A stretch of 64,000 nucleotides of DNA from NCBI GenBank assembly GCA_964494505.1, contig CAZBRO010000001.1, positions 124,001-188,000 of the forward strand, written 5' to 3'. Within the stretch, counting starts at the first letter, position 1. Every line of letters starts with the position of its first letter. The stretch is from CAIYRG01 sp964494505 (GTDB lineage Bacteria; Pseudomonadota; Alphaproteobacteria; Micropepsales; Micropepsaceae). Of the stretch, positions 26,618-34,904 are shown one piece after another. The translations under genes were made by a program, and so were the position numbers. A model generated the notes under the pieces. The model searched no databases. It had not been told where the DNA came from and worked only from the letters and a program-made list of their open reading frames with translations.

Positions 26618-27040
26618 ATGGCCGTCGAGCGCACGCTTTCCATCGTCAAGCCGGATGCGACCCGGCGGAACCTAACCGGCGCCATCGTCGACCGGTTCGA
26701 GAGGGCTGGGCTTCGGATCGTGGCGCAAAAGCGGATGCGGCTGACGCGCGCGCAGGCCGAGGCGTTCTATGCGGTGCACAAGGCGCGGCCGTTCTTCAAC
26801 GGGCTGGTCGAGTTCATGACCTCAGGGCCGGTCGTGGTGCAGGTGCTGGAAGGCGAGAATGCCGTCCTCAAGAACCGCGAAGTGATGGGTGCGACCGATC
26901 CTGCCAAGGCCGCGGCCGGAACCATCCGCAAGGATTTCGCCGAGAACATCGAGGCCAATTCGGTGCATGGATCGGACGCGCCGGACACGGCGGCCAACGA
27001 AATCCACTTCTTCTTCAGCGATCTGGAAATCGTGGGATAG
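26618..27040 (+). CDS. ndk: Nucleoside diphosphate kinase
   Basis: 140 residues, normal length. MAVERTLSIVKPDA is typical and His117 in NSVHGSD is the phosphorylated residue. It balances NTP and dNTP pools using ATP. GGGAG precedes the ATG by eight bases. Stands alone between the decarboxylase-like gene (divergent) and purN (convergent). Confidence 0.98.
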   Translation: MAVERTLSIVKPDATRRNLTGAIVDRFERAGLRIVAQKRMRLTRAQAEAFYAVHKARPFFNGLVEFMTSGPVVVQVLEGENAVLKNREVMGATDPAKAAAGTIRKDFAENIEANSVHGSDAPDTAANEIHFFFSDLEIVG

Positions 27041-27063
27041 GGCGTGAGTTCCCCCACCCCTGA

Positions 27064-27086
27064 CCCCTCCCCGCGTTGGGGAGGGG
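27064..27086. terminator. Hairpin between convergent ndk and purN
   Basis: CCCCTCCCC (27064-27072) pairs with GGGGAGGGG (27078-27086) around a five-base loop. Placed 24 bases after ndk and nine after purN. No T-run on either side. Confidence 0.55.
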
Positions 27087-27094
27087 GGTGTCAT

Positions 27095-27751
27095 TCACAG
27101 CGGCGGGTTGAACAGGATTTCGTCCGTAGACGGAACATCGTCGAACGTCGCCCGCCCGCCGGAAAGCCGCACGCGGCCCTCCGCGATCAGCTTGAGCGCG
27201 AGCGGGTATAGCCGGTGCTCTTGTTCGAGCACGCGCGCTGCGAGCGATTCCGGCGTGTCGCCTGCATGCACCGGAACGGCCGCCTGGGCGATGGGCGGGC
27301 CTGCATCCAACTCAGGAATCACGTAGTGCACGGTGCAGCCGGAGATGCGGACGCCGGATTGGATGACCTGTTCGTGCACCTCGACGCCTCTGAAGGCGGG
27401 CAACAGCGAGGGGTGGATATTGATCAGGCGGCCCTGCCATTGACGTACGAACGCCTCGCTCAGGATGCGCATGAAGCCCGCGAGGCAGACGAATTCCGCG
27501 CCTGCCTGGCTCAGCCTCGCTTCGATAGCAGCGTCGAACGTCTCGCGTGAGGCATACTCGCGATGCGGAACGACGACGGCGGGAATGCCGGCGGTCCGCG
27601 CATATTCAAGCCCGCCCGCGCGCGTGACATTGGAGATCACGAGTACGATTTCGGCCGGGAAATGGGGTGCGGCGCACGCCTCGATCAACGATTTCAGGTT
27701 GCTGCCGCGCCCCGAAATCAGCACGGCCACTTTCATGCGGGCGGAACTCAT
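27095..27751 (-). CDS. purN: Phosphoribosylglycinamide formyltransferase
   Basis: 218 residues. It formylates GAR with 10-formyl-THF in purine synthesis. SGRGSNL near the N-terminus and Asn111, His113 (NIHPSLLPAF) and Asp149 match the catalytic trio of GART. ATG 27751 overlaps the purM stop (ATGA); Met6 (27736) is an alternative. Confidence 0.96.
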   Translation of the reverse strand: MSSARMKVAVLISGRGSNLKSLIEACAAPHFPAEIVLVISNVTRAGGLEYARTAGIPAVVVPHREYASRETFDAAIEARLSQAGAEFVCLAGFMRILSEAFVRQWQGRLINIHPSLLPAFRGVEVHEQVIQSGVRISGCTVHYVIPELDAGPPIAQAAVPVHAGDTPESLAARVLEQEHRLYPLALKLIAEGRVRLSGGRATFDDVPSTDEILFNPPL

Positions 27752-28815
27752 CGAAGATTTCCGCGGTAGCGCACCTCGGGTTCGGCGCCTGAGCCTGGAA
27801 CCAGCGCGCCCATCACGAAGGCGCGCTCGCCCGATTGGTTGAATGCTGCAATCGCGGCGTCCGCGGATGCCGCATCCACCACCGCGATCAGACCGACGCC
27901 GCAATTGAACGTGCGCAGCATGTCGCTCTCGGGCAAAGCCGCTTCCTGTATCAGCCAATCGAACACGGAAGGCACGCTCCACGTCGACAGTTCCACTTCC
28001 GCGTCCAGCCCCACGGGCAGTGCGCGCGGCAGATTCCCGGTGATGCCCCCGCCGGTGATATGGGCAATCCCCTTAACGCCGCCCGCCGCAATCGCCGCAA
28101 GTGCTGCCTTCACGTAGAGCCGCGTCGGTGTCAGCAGAGCGTCGGCCAGATTCACACCGCTCGCAAAGGGGGCAGCCAAGGCGAGGCCCAGCCCCGCCCG
28201 CTCGATCACCTTGCGCACCAGCGAATAGCCGTTGGAATGCACGCCCGACGACGCAATCCCGATCAGCACATCACCCGCGCGCATCGTTTCGGTCTTCGGC
28301 AGCACGTCCCCGCGTTCGACCGCGCCGACTGCGAATCCGGCGAGGTCGAAATCGCCCTTCGCATACAGACCGGGCATTTCCGCGGTTTCCCCGCCGATCA
28401 GCGCGCAGCCCGATTGCTTGCAGGCGCGGGCGATGCCTTCCACGACTTGAGCGGCTTCGTCCACGTCCAGGGCTGCGGTCGCATAATAATCGAGGAAGAA
28501 CAGCGGCTCGGCGCCCTGCACGACGATGTCGTTGACCACCATCGCCACCAGGTCTTGGCCGATGGTGTCGAATTTCTTCGCCTCGATGGCGAGCTTCAAC
28601 TTGGTGCCCACGCCGTCGGTCGATGCCACCAGCAGTGGGTCCTTGAACCCGGCAGCCTTCAGGTCGAACAGCCCGCCGAACCCACCGAGCGCGGCATCTG
28701 CACCCGTTCGCGCGGTTGCTTTCGCCGCGGGTGCGATGCGGTCGACCAAGGCGTCGCCCGCGTCGATATCGACGCCCGAATCCCTATAGGTGAGGGGACC
28801 TTTTTTGGAGATCAT
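27748..28815 (-). CDS. purM: Phosphoribosylformylglycinamidine cyclo-ligase
   Basis: 355 residues from ATG 28815 (MISKKGPLTYRDSGVDIDAG). It closes the imidazole ring to form AIR. DGVGTKLKLA, GGETAEMPGLY and HITGGGITGNLPR are conserved in AIR synthases. GGAAGG lies only three bases before the ATG. purM-purN is the usual alphaproteobacterial pair. Confidence 0.97.
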   Translation of the reverse strand: MISKKGPLTYRDSGVDIDAGDALVDRIAPAAKATARTGADAALGGFGGLFDLKAAGFKDPLLVASTDGVGTKLKLAIEAKKFDTIGQDLVAMVVNDIVVQGAEPLFFLDYYATAALDVDEAAQVVEGIARACKQSGCALIGGETAEMPGLYAKGDFDLAGFAVGAVERGDVLPKTETMRAGDVLIGIASSGVHSNGYSLVRKVIERAGLGLALAAPFASGVNLADALLTPTRLYVKAALAAIAAGGVKGIAHITGGGITGNLPRALPVGLDAEVELSTWSVPSVFDWLIQEAALPESDMLRTFNCGVGLIAVVDAASADAAIAAFNQSGERAFVMGALVPGSGAEPEVRYRGNLR

Positions 28816-28899
28816 GCTCCTTCCAGTAGGGGGAGCCAGTTTCGCGCGCAAGAGCGGATGCGCCGCCGCAATTATCCCGGCGGCGCACCCCTCAGAAGA

Positions 28900-29520
28900 T
28901 TAGCGCGGGGGGCCGGAATTGGGGCCGGCCCCGAACCCCGGGCCACGGTCGTCAGCCCCGCGCCCGCTGAGGCGTTCGCGGAAGCCTTCCCCGACCCTGA
29001 ACATCAGCCGGTCGGCGGTCCGCTTCTGATCGTCGCTGAACGAGGCGTAGAGCGGCCGCAGCGCGTTCAGCATGTGGTCCATGTGCTGAGCGGCCTCAAC
29101 AAGCCGCTGCCTGTTCCGTTCGAGTTCGTCCACAACGCTTGGCGGCGCGCGCCGGTCGTTCACGTCACGGCCGCGAATCCTATCCTGCATGTTCTCATGC
29201 AGGACGGCGGCAAAGGCGGTCCATCCCCGCTCCTGGGCCGGGGTGATGCGCAGGCGGTCGTGCAGAAAGGCAAGCCGGCGGTCCAGACGCTGCTCCGGCG
29301 TGATGCGGGCATCGCGCCTTCTGTCATTTTGGTTGCCGATTTGGCCACCATCGGCGCGGCCGTCCGGGCGATCATATTGCTGGCCGGGTTGCGCGTTCTG
29401 GTAATTCGGAAGACCGCGCGGTGCGGTTTGGGCGGAACTCAACTGGATGCCGCCCGCTACGGCAACCGCAGCGGCGATTCCCAGCGCGCCAACAAGGCGC
29501 CGGGACGTGATGCGAAACAT
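28900..29520 (-). CDS. Periplasmic LTXXQ-motif (Spy/CpxP-like) protein
   Basis: 206 residues. Signal peptide to about residue 31, a Gln/Asp/Arg-rich linker, then a helical region with LRITPAQERGWTAFAAVLHENM and YASFSDDQKRTADRLM, which match the LTXXQ repeats of Spy/CpxP periplasmic chaperones. The tail is Gly/Pro-rich. AAGGAG precedes the ATG. Such proteins often respond to envelope stress or metals; no regulator is adjacent. Confidence 0.85.
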   Translation of the reverse strand: MFRITSRRLVGALGIAAAVAVAGGIQLSSAQTAPRGLPNYQNAQPGQQYDRPDGRADGGQIGNQNDRRRDARITPEQRLDRRLAFLHDRLRITPAQERGWTAFAAVLHENMQDRIRGRDVNDRRAPPSVVDELERNRQRLVEAAQHMDHMLNALRPLYASFSDDQKRTADRLMFRVGEGFRERLSGRGADDRGPGFGAGPNSGPPR

Positions 29521-29748
29521 GGGTATGCTCCTTGGGCAATTGGCGCCCCAATCGAGACGCCAAACACCCCTCCGCCGCCGAATTTAGGGACCGCAACGCC
29601 GTGTTGCAATTAACAAAGATTTAAACGTCTTCCATGGAACATCCAGATTGTTCGATTTTGCGGCATCCCCTGCGCAATGGCTGGTCCTTTGCAGTGGATT
29701 AGGCTATCAAATGTGTGGGAGGGACGTATTCGCGCGAGGAGAGAATCC

Positions 29749-31125
29749 GTGTCGCTCGAAGGCGCCCTGGCGGCAAACCGGTTTGGGCTCGGCCCCAAAC
29801 CGGGTGATATTTCACAGGCAAGTGCGGACCCGAAGGCTTGGCTTCTCGGCCAGCTTAAGGTTGAGGAATCACCTGCAGCCTTCACGGGCTTGCAGTCGAC
29901 CGCGGACCTCGCCGCCGATCTGCTCAAGCTCCGGCAATTGCGGATGGCTGGCGATATTCAGGCTATCAAGACGTTCAACATGCAGGCGCGCAACACCTAT
30001 CTCGAGGAGATGGCGGCGCGCTATCGCGTGGGCTTCGAGACTGCTCAGCCGTTCCGCGAAAGGCTGATCCGCTTCTGGAGCAACCATTTCACCGTCTCCA
30101 TCAGCAAACCGGCAGCGGCTCGCTTTGTGGGAGGCTTCGAACGCGAAGCCGTCAGGCCCCACGTCACCGGACGCTTCGCCGATATGGTGCTCGCGGTCGA
30201 GCGGCACCCAGCGATGCTGTTCTATCTCGACAACGCGGCCTCCATAGGCCCCGACTCGTTTGCGGGCCTGCGTACCGGCAAGGGTCTGAACGAAAATCTC
30301 GGCCGCGAAATCCTCGAACTGCATACGCTCGGCGTCGATGGCGGTTACACGCAGGACGACGTCATCGCGCTCGCCAAGATCATCACCGGATGGAGTGTCG
30401 GCTGGCAAATGGGCGCAGTCGCCCAGCGTCTGACCGGGGCCAAAATCGATGCGAGCTTCGGCTTCTATCCAATGCGCCATGAGCCCGGCTCCAAGACACT
30501 TTTGGGCCGGACCTATCCCGAAGGCTACGAGGGTGGGATCGCGGCGCTGACCGATCTCGCGCATCACCCGGCTACCGCGCGCCACGTCGCGGTCAAGCTC
30601 GCGACCCATTTCATTGCCGACGATCCGCCGGAGGATTCGATTCGGCGCCTCGAAACGGCGTTCAGGGAATCTGGCGGCGAATTGATGAAGGTCTACGAAG
30701 TCCTGCTCGACGATCCTGTCGCCTGGCGACCCGCGCCCGCCAAATTCCGCACCCCGGTGGAGTACGTCACCGCAGCGATGCGCATCGCGGCCTCGGATGC
30801 GCCCGTTCAACTGGATGAATCGAATGTGCGCACCTTCATTCAGACAACCCGCCTGATGGGCGAGGTGCCCTTCGGCGCCTCAAGCCCGAAAGGCTGGCCC
30901 GATATCGAGACCGCATGGACCGGCTCGGATGCCGTGCTCAAGCGGGTGGAATGGGCCGATGCGGCGGCAAAGCGGTTGGGCGCGCAATCCGATCCCGTCA
31001 TGCTGGCCGACGAGGCGTTGGGCCCCTTGCTTTCCGGCGACACGCGCACGGCGATTTCGCGCGCGGCGAGCCCGGCCGAAGGGCTCGGCCTTCTGTTCGT
31101 CAGTCCCGAATTTCAACGCAGGTGA
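29749..31125 (+). CDS. DUF1800 family protein
   Basis: 458 residues from GTG 29749, which has AGGAGA upstream and gives the typical opening AANRFGLGPKPGD; an ATG at 29677 would add 24 unlikely residues. The conserved block GLNENLGREILELHTLGVDGGYTQDDV identifies DUF1800. The central RLIRFWSNHFT is also typical. No signal peptide is seen. It is four bases upstream of a DUF1501 gene, the usual partner; the pair occurs widely and has no established function. Confidence 0.9.
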   Translation: MSLEGALAANRFGLGPKPGDISQASADPKAWLLGQLKVEESPAAFTGLQSTADLAADLLKLRQLRMAGDIQAIKTFNMQARNTYLEEMAARYRVGFETAQPFRERLIRFWSNHFTVSISKPAAARFVGGFEREAVRPHVTGRFADMVLAVERHPAMLFYLDNAASIGPDSFAGLRTGKGLNENLGREILELHTLGVDGGYTQDDVIALAKIITGWSVGWQMGAVAQRLTGAKIDASFGFYPMRHEPGSKTLLGRTYPEGYEGGIAALTDLAHHPATARHVAVKLATHFIADDPPEDSIRRLETAFRESGGELMKVYEVLLDDPVAWRPAPAKFRTPVEYVTAAMRIAASDAPVQLDESNVRTFIQTTRLMGEVPFGASSPKGWPDIETAWTGSDAVLKRVEWADAAAKRLGAQSDPVMLADEALGPLLSGDTRTAISRAASPAEGLGLLFVSPEFQRR

Positions 31126-31129
31126 CACC

Positions 31130-32335
31130 ATGCTGACACGGCGCAATTTTCTGAAGACCGGCGCGGCATGCGCCACCCTCGCGATTGCCGGCACCAGAGC
31201 AAGGCTCGCTTTTGCAGCGCTCCCCGACGACCGCCGCTTCGCGGTGGTTATCATCAGGGGCGGGCTCGACGGATTGGCTGCGGTCCCGGCCTATGGCGAT
31301 CCGAATTATGCCTCGCTCCGGGGCAGCCTGGCGCTGCCAAGGACCGGCGCGGGCGCACCATTCGATCTCGATGGGTTCTTCGGGCTGCATCCGGCGCTGC
31401 GCAATCTTGCCGCGATGTGGCGCGCCAAGGAGCTGGCGGTTTACCACAATGTCTCAACGCCCTATCGCGACCGCTCCCATTTCGATGCACAGAACGTGCT
31501 GGAGACGGGCGCCACCAAGCCGCGCGCGCTGATTGGCGGTTGGCTCAACCGGGCGCTCGCGCCGCTGGGCTTCGACGACGGCAAAAGCGCGATGGCCGTT
31601 TCATCCTCGCCGCCGCTGATCCTTGATGGGGCGAGCCGCGTCGCAAGCTGGACGCCCGTCCATGGGCCAGTCGCGGACGAGGAATTCTTCGAGAGGGTGA
31701 GCGCGCTCTATGCCAAGGACCCTGTGCTTTCCGGCGCCCTCAAGAATGGCCTCGCAACGCGCAAAACAGTGGCGGCAGCCAGAGAGGCGGACCCCGCTTC
31801 CGCCATGTCGCAGCCCCAAGGCGATATCGCGACCATGATGGAGGGGGCCGGCCGTATCATGGCGGCTGACGGTGGCGCCCGAGTCGCCGCATTCGACGTC
31901 AGCGGTTGGGACAGCCATTTGAACCAGGGTGCGGCCGAGGGCGTGCTTGCCCGCCGCCTGCAGGCTTTGGACGACGGACTTGGCTGGCTCAAGAGCTCCA
32001 TGGGGTCGGCTTGGCAGAAGACTGCCGTGGTGGCTGTGAGCGAATTCGGCCGGACGGTGCGCGTCAACGGGACGGGCGGCACCGATCATGGCACGGCAGG
32101 CATGGCCTTGGTGTTGGGCGGCGCGGTTGCCGGCGGGATTGTCCATGCCGAATGGCGCGGGCTTACGTCCTCCGTGCTCAGGGATGGGCGCGATCTGCCC
32201 GCCCAGACCGATACGCGGGCCATCTTCAAGGGTGCGCTTGCTGAGCATCTGGGCGTGCCGGCTCAGGCGCTCGATAACAGCATCTTCCCGGAGAGCAGCG
32301 ATGCTCCGGCGCTCAAGGGCTTAATTCGGGCGTAA
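31130..32335 (+). CDS. DUF1501 family protein with Tat signal
   Basis: 401 residues. The N-terminus MLTRRNFLKTGAACATLAIAG is a twin-arginine signal (RRNFLK), so the folded protein is exported by Tat; tatABC is about 9.5 kb away in this window. The sulfatase-like fold is suggested by GGLDGL, FDAQNVLETG, SGWDSHLNQG, EFGRTVRVNGTGGTDHG. DUF1501 proteins belong to the alkaline-phosphatase-like clan. Works presumably with the DUF1800 protein upstream. Confidence 0.9.
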   Translation: MLTRRNFLKTGAACATLAIAGTRARLAFAALPDDRRFAVVIIRGGLDGLAAVPAYGDPNYASLRGSLALPRTGAGAPFDLDGFFGLHPALRNLAAMWRAKELAVYHNVSTPYRDRSHFDAQNVLETGATKPRALIGGWLNRALAPLGFDDGKSAMAVSSSPPLILDGASRVASWTPVHGPVADEEFFERVSALYAKDPVLSGALKNGLATRKTVAAAREADPASAMSQPQGDIATMMEGAGRIMAADGGARVAAFDVSGWDSHLNQGAAEGVLARRLQALDDGLGWLKSSMGSAWQKTAVVAVSEFGRTVRVNGTGGTDHGTAGMALVLGGAVAGGIVHAEWRGLTSSVLRDGRDLPAQTDTRAIFKGALAEHLGVPAQALDNSIFPESSDAPALKGLIRA

Positions 32336-32453
32336 TCTCAGGGCGGAATAGCGACTCAGGACCGGGGCACGGTTGCCCCGGCCGGGCGTTTCTTGTGGCG
32401 ATGTCTTCCGTCCGTCGTGGCCAATCCCTATAGTTGCCCTATAGAGGAACCTC

Positions 32454-33515
32454 ATGCTTCGGCCTTTCCTTCTCATTTTTGCCGCCGTGCTCGGCGTTAC
32501 TGCCGGCGTGGCTTTTGCCGCGCCCGCCGCCCCGCCTTTGCCTGACATCTTCACGGCAGCGGCCGTGAAGGTCGACGCGACCGCGGAATCGGCGACGGCA
32601 GCCCGCGACCAGGCCATGGCGGAAGGGCGCCCGGTCGCTTGGGCGAGGCTGTATCGGCGGCTCGTCGCCGCGGGCAATTGGAGCAAACAGCCCCAACTCG
32701 ATGCGAACATGCTGCTCCGGATTGTGAGGAGCTTCGAGGTCTCCAATGAGCGGCGCAGCACGACGCGCTACCTTGCCGATGTGACCTATCACTTCAATCC
32801 CGCGGCGGTGCGCGCCGTGCTCCGGCAGGCGGGCATCCCCTATACCGAGACGCGCTCGCGCCCGGCGGTGGTGATTCCCGTGGTTGCCGGAAAGGGCGCC
32901 GACCTGACGGGGCCCTGGGCGATAGCATGGAAGGACCCGGTGATTCAGCAGGGGCTGGTGCCCTTCGTGGTGCCCGCCGGTGTGCCCGAGGATGAGGAAA
33001 TCCTCTCCCGGCCCGACCTCCCGGCCGCTGATTGGGCCGCGCTTGCGCCGCTCGCCCGCCGTTACAACGCTGCTGAGGTCATCCTCGCGATAGTGAGCGA
33101 AGACGCGAAAACGGTGCAGATGATCGAACTATCGGCTACGGCGCGGACGGCCGCGTCCTTCGCCTATGCCAATTCCACTTTCCCGGCGGACGCCGAGGCA
33201 ATCGCCGAACGCACCGCCGAGACCTGGAAGACCCGCAGCGCCGTCAATTTCGGCACCCGTACGCGCCTCACCGCCGATGTCACCTTTGACTCCATCGACG
33301 ACTGGGCGAAGATTCGTGCCCAGCTTGGCGCTGTGAAGGCGGTCTCCGATGTGGATGTCACGGGACTTGCCCTGCACGAGGCTGAGATCGAGGTCACCTA
33401 TTTCGGGCGCCCGGAGCAGTTGCGCGACGCCTTGGCGCAGCAGAATTTGAGCCTCGTCAATGCGGGGGGTGAGTTCACCTTGCAGCTTGCCGGAAAGTCG
33501 GCCAACGCGAGGTGA
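32454..33515 (+). CDS. DUF2066 family exported protein
   Basis: 353 residues. Signal peptide of about 22 residues (ending GVAFAA), then the family-type opening KVDATAESATAARDQAMAEG...AWARLYRRLV. Followed after four bases by the CDP-alcohol phosphatidyltransferase gene and then hdaA, which suggests one transcript. Function of DUF2066 is unknown; a periplasmic location is likely. Confidence 0.82.
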   Translation: MLRPFLLIFAAVLGVTAGVAFAAPAAPPLPDIFTAAAVKVDATAESATAARDQAMAEGRPVAWARLYRRLVAAGNWSKQPQLDANMLLRIVRSFEVSNERRSTTRYLADVTYHFNPAAVRAVLRQAGIPYTETRSRPAVVIPVVAGKGADLTGPWAIAWKDPVIQQGLVPFVVPAGVPEDEEILSRPDLPAADWAALAPLARRYNAAEVILAIVSEDAKTVQMIELSATARTAASFAYANSTFPADAEAIAERTAETWKTRSAVNFGTRTRLTADVTFDSIDDWAKIRAQLGAVKAVSDVDVTGLALHEAEIEVTYFGRPEQLRDALAQQNLSLVNAGGEFTLQLAGKSANAR

Positions 33516-33519
33516 CCCG

Positions 33520-34092
33520 ATGAACCCCATACTGCGCCATGTTCCCAATCTGCTCACAGGCTTGCGGCTCGCAGCGGCGCCTGCGACGGCGGGACTGCTC
33601 GCGGCCGGACATTTCAAGGCGGCGTTCGGAATATTCGTCTTCGCGGGGATTTCGGACGCGGCCGACGGGTTCCTGGCCAAACGCTTCAATCTCTCTAGCA
33701 CGCTAGGCCGCGTGCTCGATCCGGCCGCCGACAAGGCGCTGATGCTGGCGGCCTTCGTTACGCTTGCGTTGCTCGGCGCCGTGCCGGAATGGCTTGCGGC
33801 GACGGTGATCGCGAGGGACGCGCTGATCCTCGGCGGACTCGCCATGGCGGTCGCATTGCGCGCGCCGGTCGCAGTCCAGCCGACCCTCTTGGGGAAGCTC
33901 TCGACCGCTCTTCAGGTGCTCTATATCGGCTGGCACTTGGCGGCGCTGGCGTTCGATTGGCCGGTGAGCGTTCTTGCCCCCGCCGATGCCTATGCAGTCG
34001 GCGCGGCGGCATTGCTTTCGGGCTTTGGTTACCTCTCGGTGTGGCTGAAGGCGATGCGTGCGGTTTGGCTTCAGGACGGCCGCCGCGCCTGA
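33520..34092 (+). CDS. CDP-alcohol phosphatidyltransferase
   Basis: 190 residues with about five membrane helices. The motif D-A-A-D-G-F-L-A-K-R...G-R-V-L-D-P-A-A-D (about 46-70) is the CDP-alcohol phosphotransferase signature, with Lys-Arg in place of the usual Ala-Arg. Similar to PgsA or cardiolipin-synthase-type enzymes that attach a phosphatidyl group to glycerol-phosphate or phosphatidylglycerol; the exact acceptor is open. Operon with DUF2066 and hdaA. Confidence 0.88.
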   Translation: MNPILRHVPNLLTGLRLAAAPATAGLLAAGHFKAAFGIFVFAGISDAADGFLAKRFNLSSTLGRVLDPAADKALMLAAFVTLALLGAVPEWLAATVIARDALILGGLAMAVALRAPVAVQPTLLGKLSTALQVLYIGWHLAALAFDWPVSVLAPADAYAVGAAALLSGFGYLSVWLKAMRAVWLQDGRRA

Positions 34093-34123
34093 TGGCTCAA
34101 AGCTGATGGCTCAAAGTTGATGG
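34089..34123 (+). repeat. 14-base tandem repeat at gene junction
   Basis: CTGATGGCTCAAAG is repeated exactly (34089-34102, 34103-34116), then a partial third unit TTGATGG (34117-34123). The first copy contains the stop of the phosphatidyltransferase gene and the third supplies the hdaA start codon. Confidence 0.85.
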
Positions 34124-34788
34124 TCAGCCAGTTGGCGCTCCCCTTCGGGGTCAACTCCGTGCGGACCCGCGAGAGCTTCGTTCGGGCGCCCTGCAATGAG
34201 CCGGCCTTCCAATTCATCGCCCGGTGGCCCGGCTGGCCGGCCCCCACGGCCGCCCTTTTCGGACCGCCAGGGTCCGGCAAGAGCCATCTGGCGGCCGTCT
34301 GGTGTGAGACAGCAGGCGCAAGAGAGATCTCCGCAAGGAATCTCACGCTGGAACACACGATCGAGGAGGGGCCGCTCCTGATCGAAGACTTAGATCGCGA
34401 ACCACCGAGTCCGGCGCGTGATGTTGCCTTGCTTGCGCTGTTTGAGAAGCGGGGGGTGGCATTGCTGCTGACCGGCCGGGTTTCCCCGGAGCAATGGCCG
34501 ACGGCAATCGCCGACCTGAAGTCGCGTTTTCGGGCGCTGATCGCGTTACCGCTCTGGGCCCCGGACGATGCACTTCTTTCCGCGCTTGCGATGAAGCATT
34601 TCGCCGACCGCCAGCTTGACGTGCCCGACACAGTGGTTCGCCGAATCGTCACCCAACTGGAGCGCACCCCCGACGCCGTCGCTGCCTTTGTCGCCCGGGC
34701 CGACATCAAGGCGCTGGCCGAAAAGCGCGCTGTGACCGAGCGCCTGGTGACGGAGCTTCTGGATGCCGAGCCGGGTTCCCAACTGTAA
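34120..34788 (+). CDS. hdaA: DnaA-related regulatory ATPase HdaA
   Basis: 222 residues from ATG 34120. The N-terminal QLALPF (4-9) is a sliding-clamp binding hexapeptide, and Walker A GPPGSGKS is at 48-55; the AAA+ domain resembles DnaA domain III but lacks the DNA-binding domain. HdaA/Hda with the clamp stimulates DnaA-ATP hydrolysis and prevents over-initiation. The hdaA-ppk order is known from alphaproteobacteria. The start codon sits in a tandem repeat and no clear ribosome site precedes it. Confidence 0.9.
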   Translation: MVSQLALPFGVNSVRTRESFVRAPCNEPAFQFIARWPGWPAPTAALFGPPGSGKSHLAAVWCETAGAREISARNLTLEHTIEEGPLLIEDLDREPPSPARDVALLALFEKRGVALLLTGRVSPEQWPTAIADLKSRFRALIALPLWAPDDALLSALAMKHFADRQLDVPDTVVRRIVTQLERTPDAVAAFVARADIKALAEKRAVTERLVTELLDAEPGSQL

Positions 34789-34904
34789 GAACGCAGATTT
34801 CGCGTTTTCGTCATGGAACCGGGCCATGCTCCAGGGTCCCCGTGCCCGCCATGACAGGGCCCGAATTAACCCTTAGACTGACAATCCAACGGTAGAATCG
34901 CGCG

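Noticed and set aside
27835..29613. 592-residue plus-strand open frame
   Set aside because: Antisense to purM and the LTXXQ gene; no recognisable domain.
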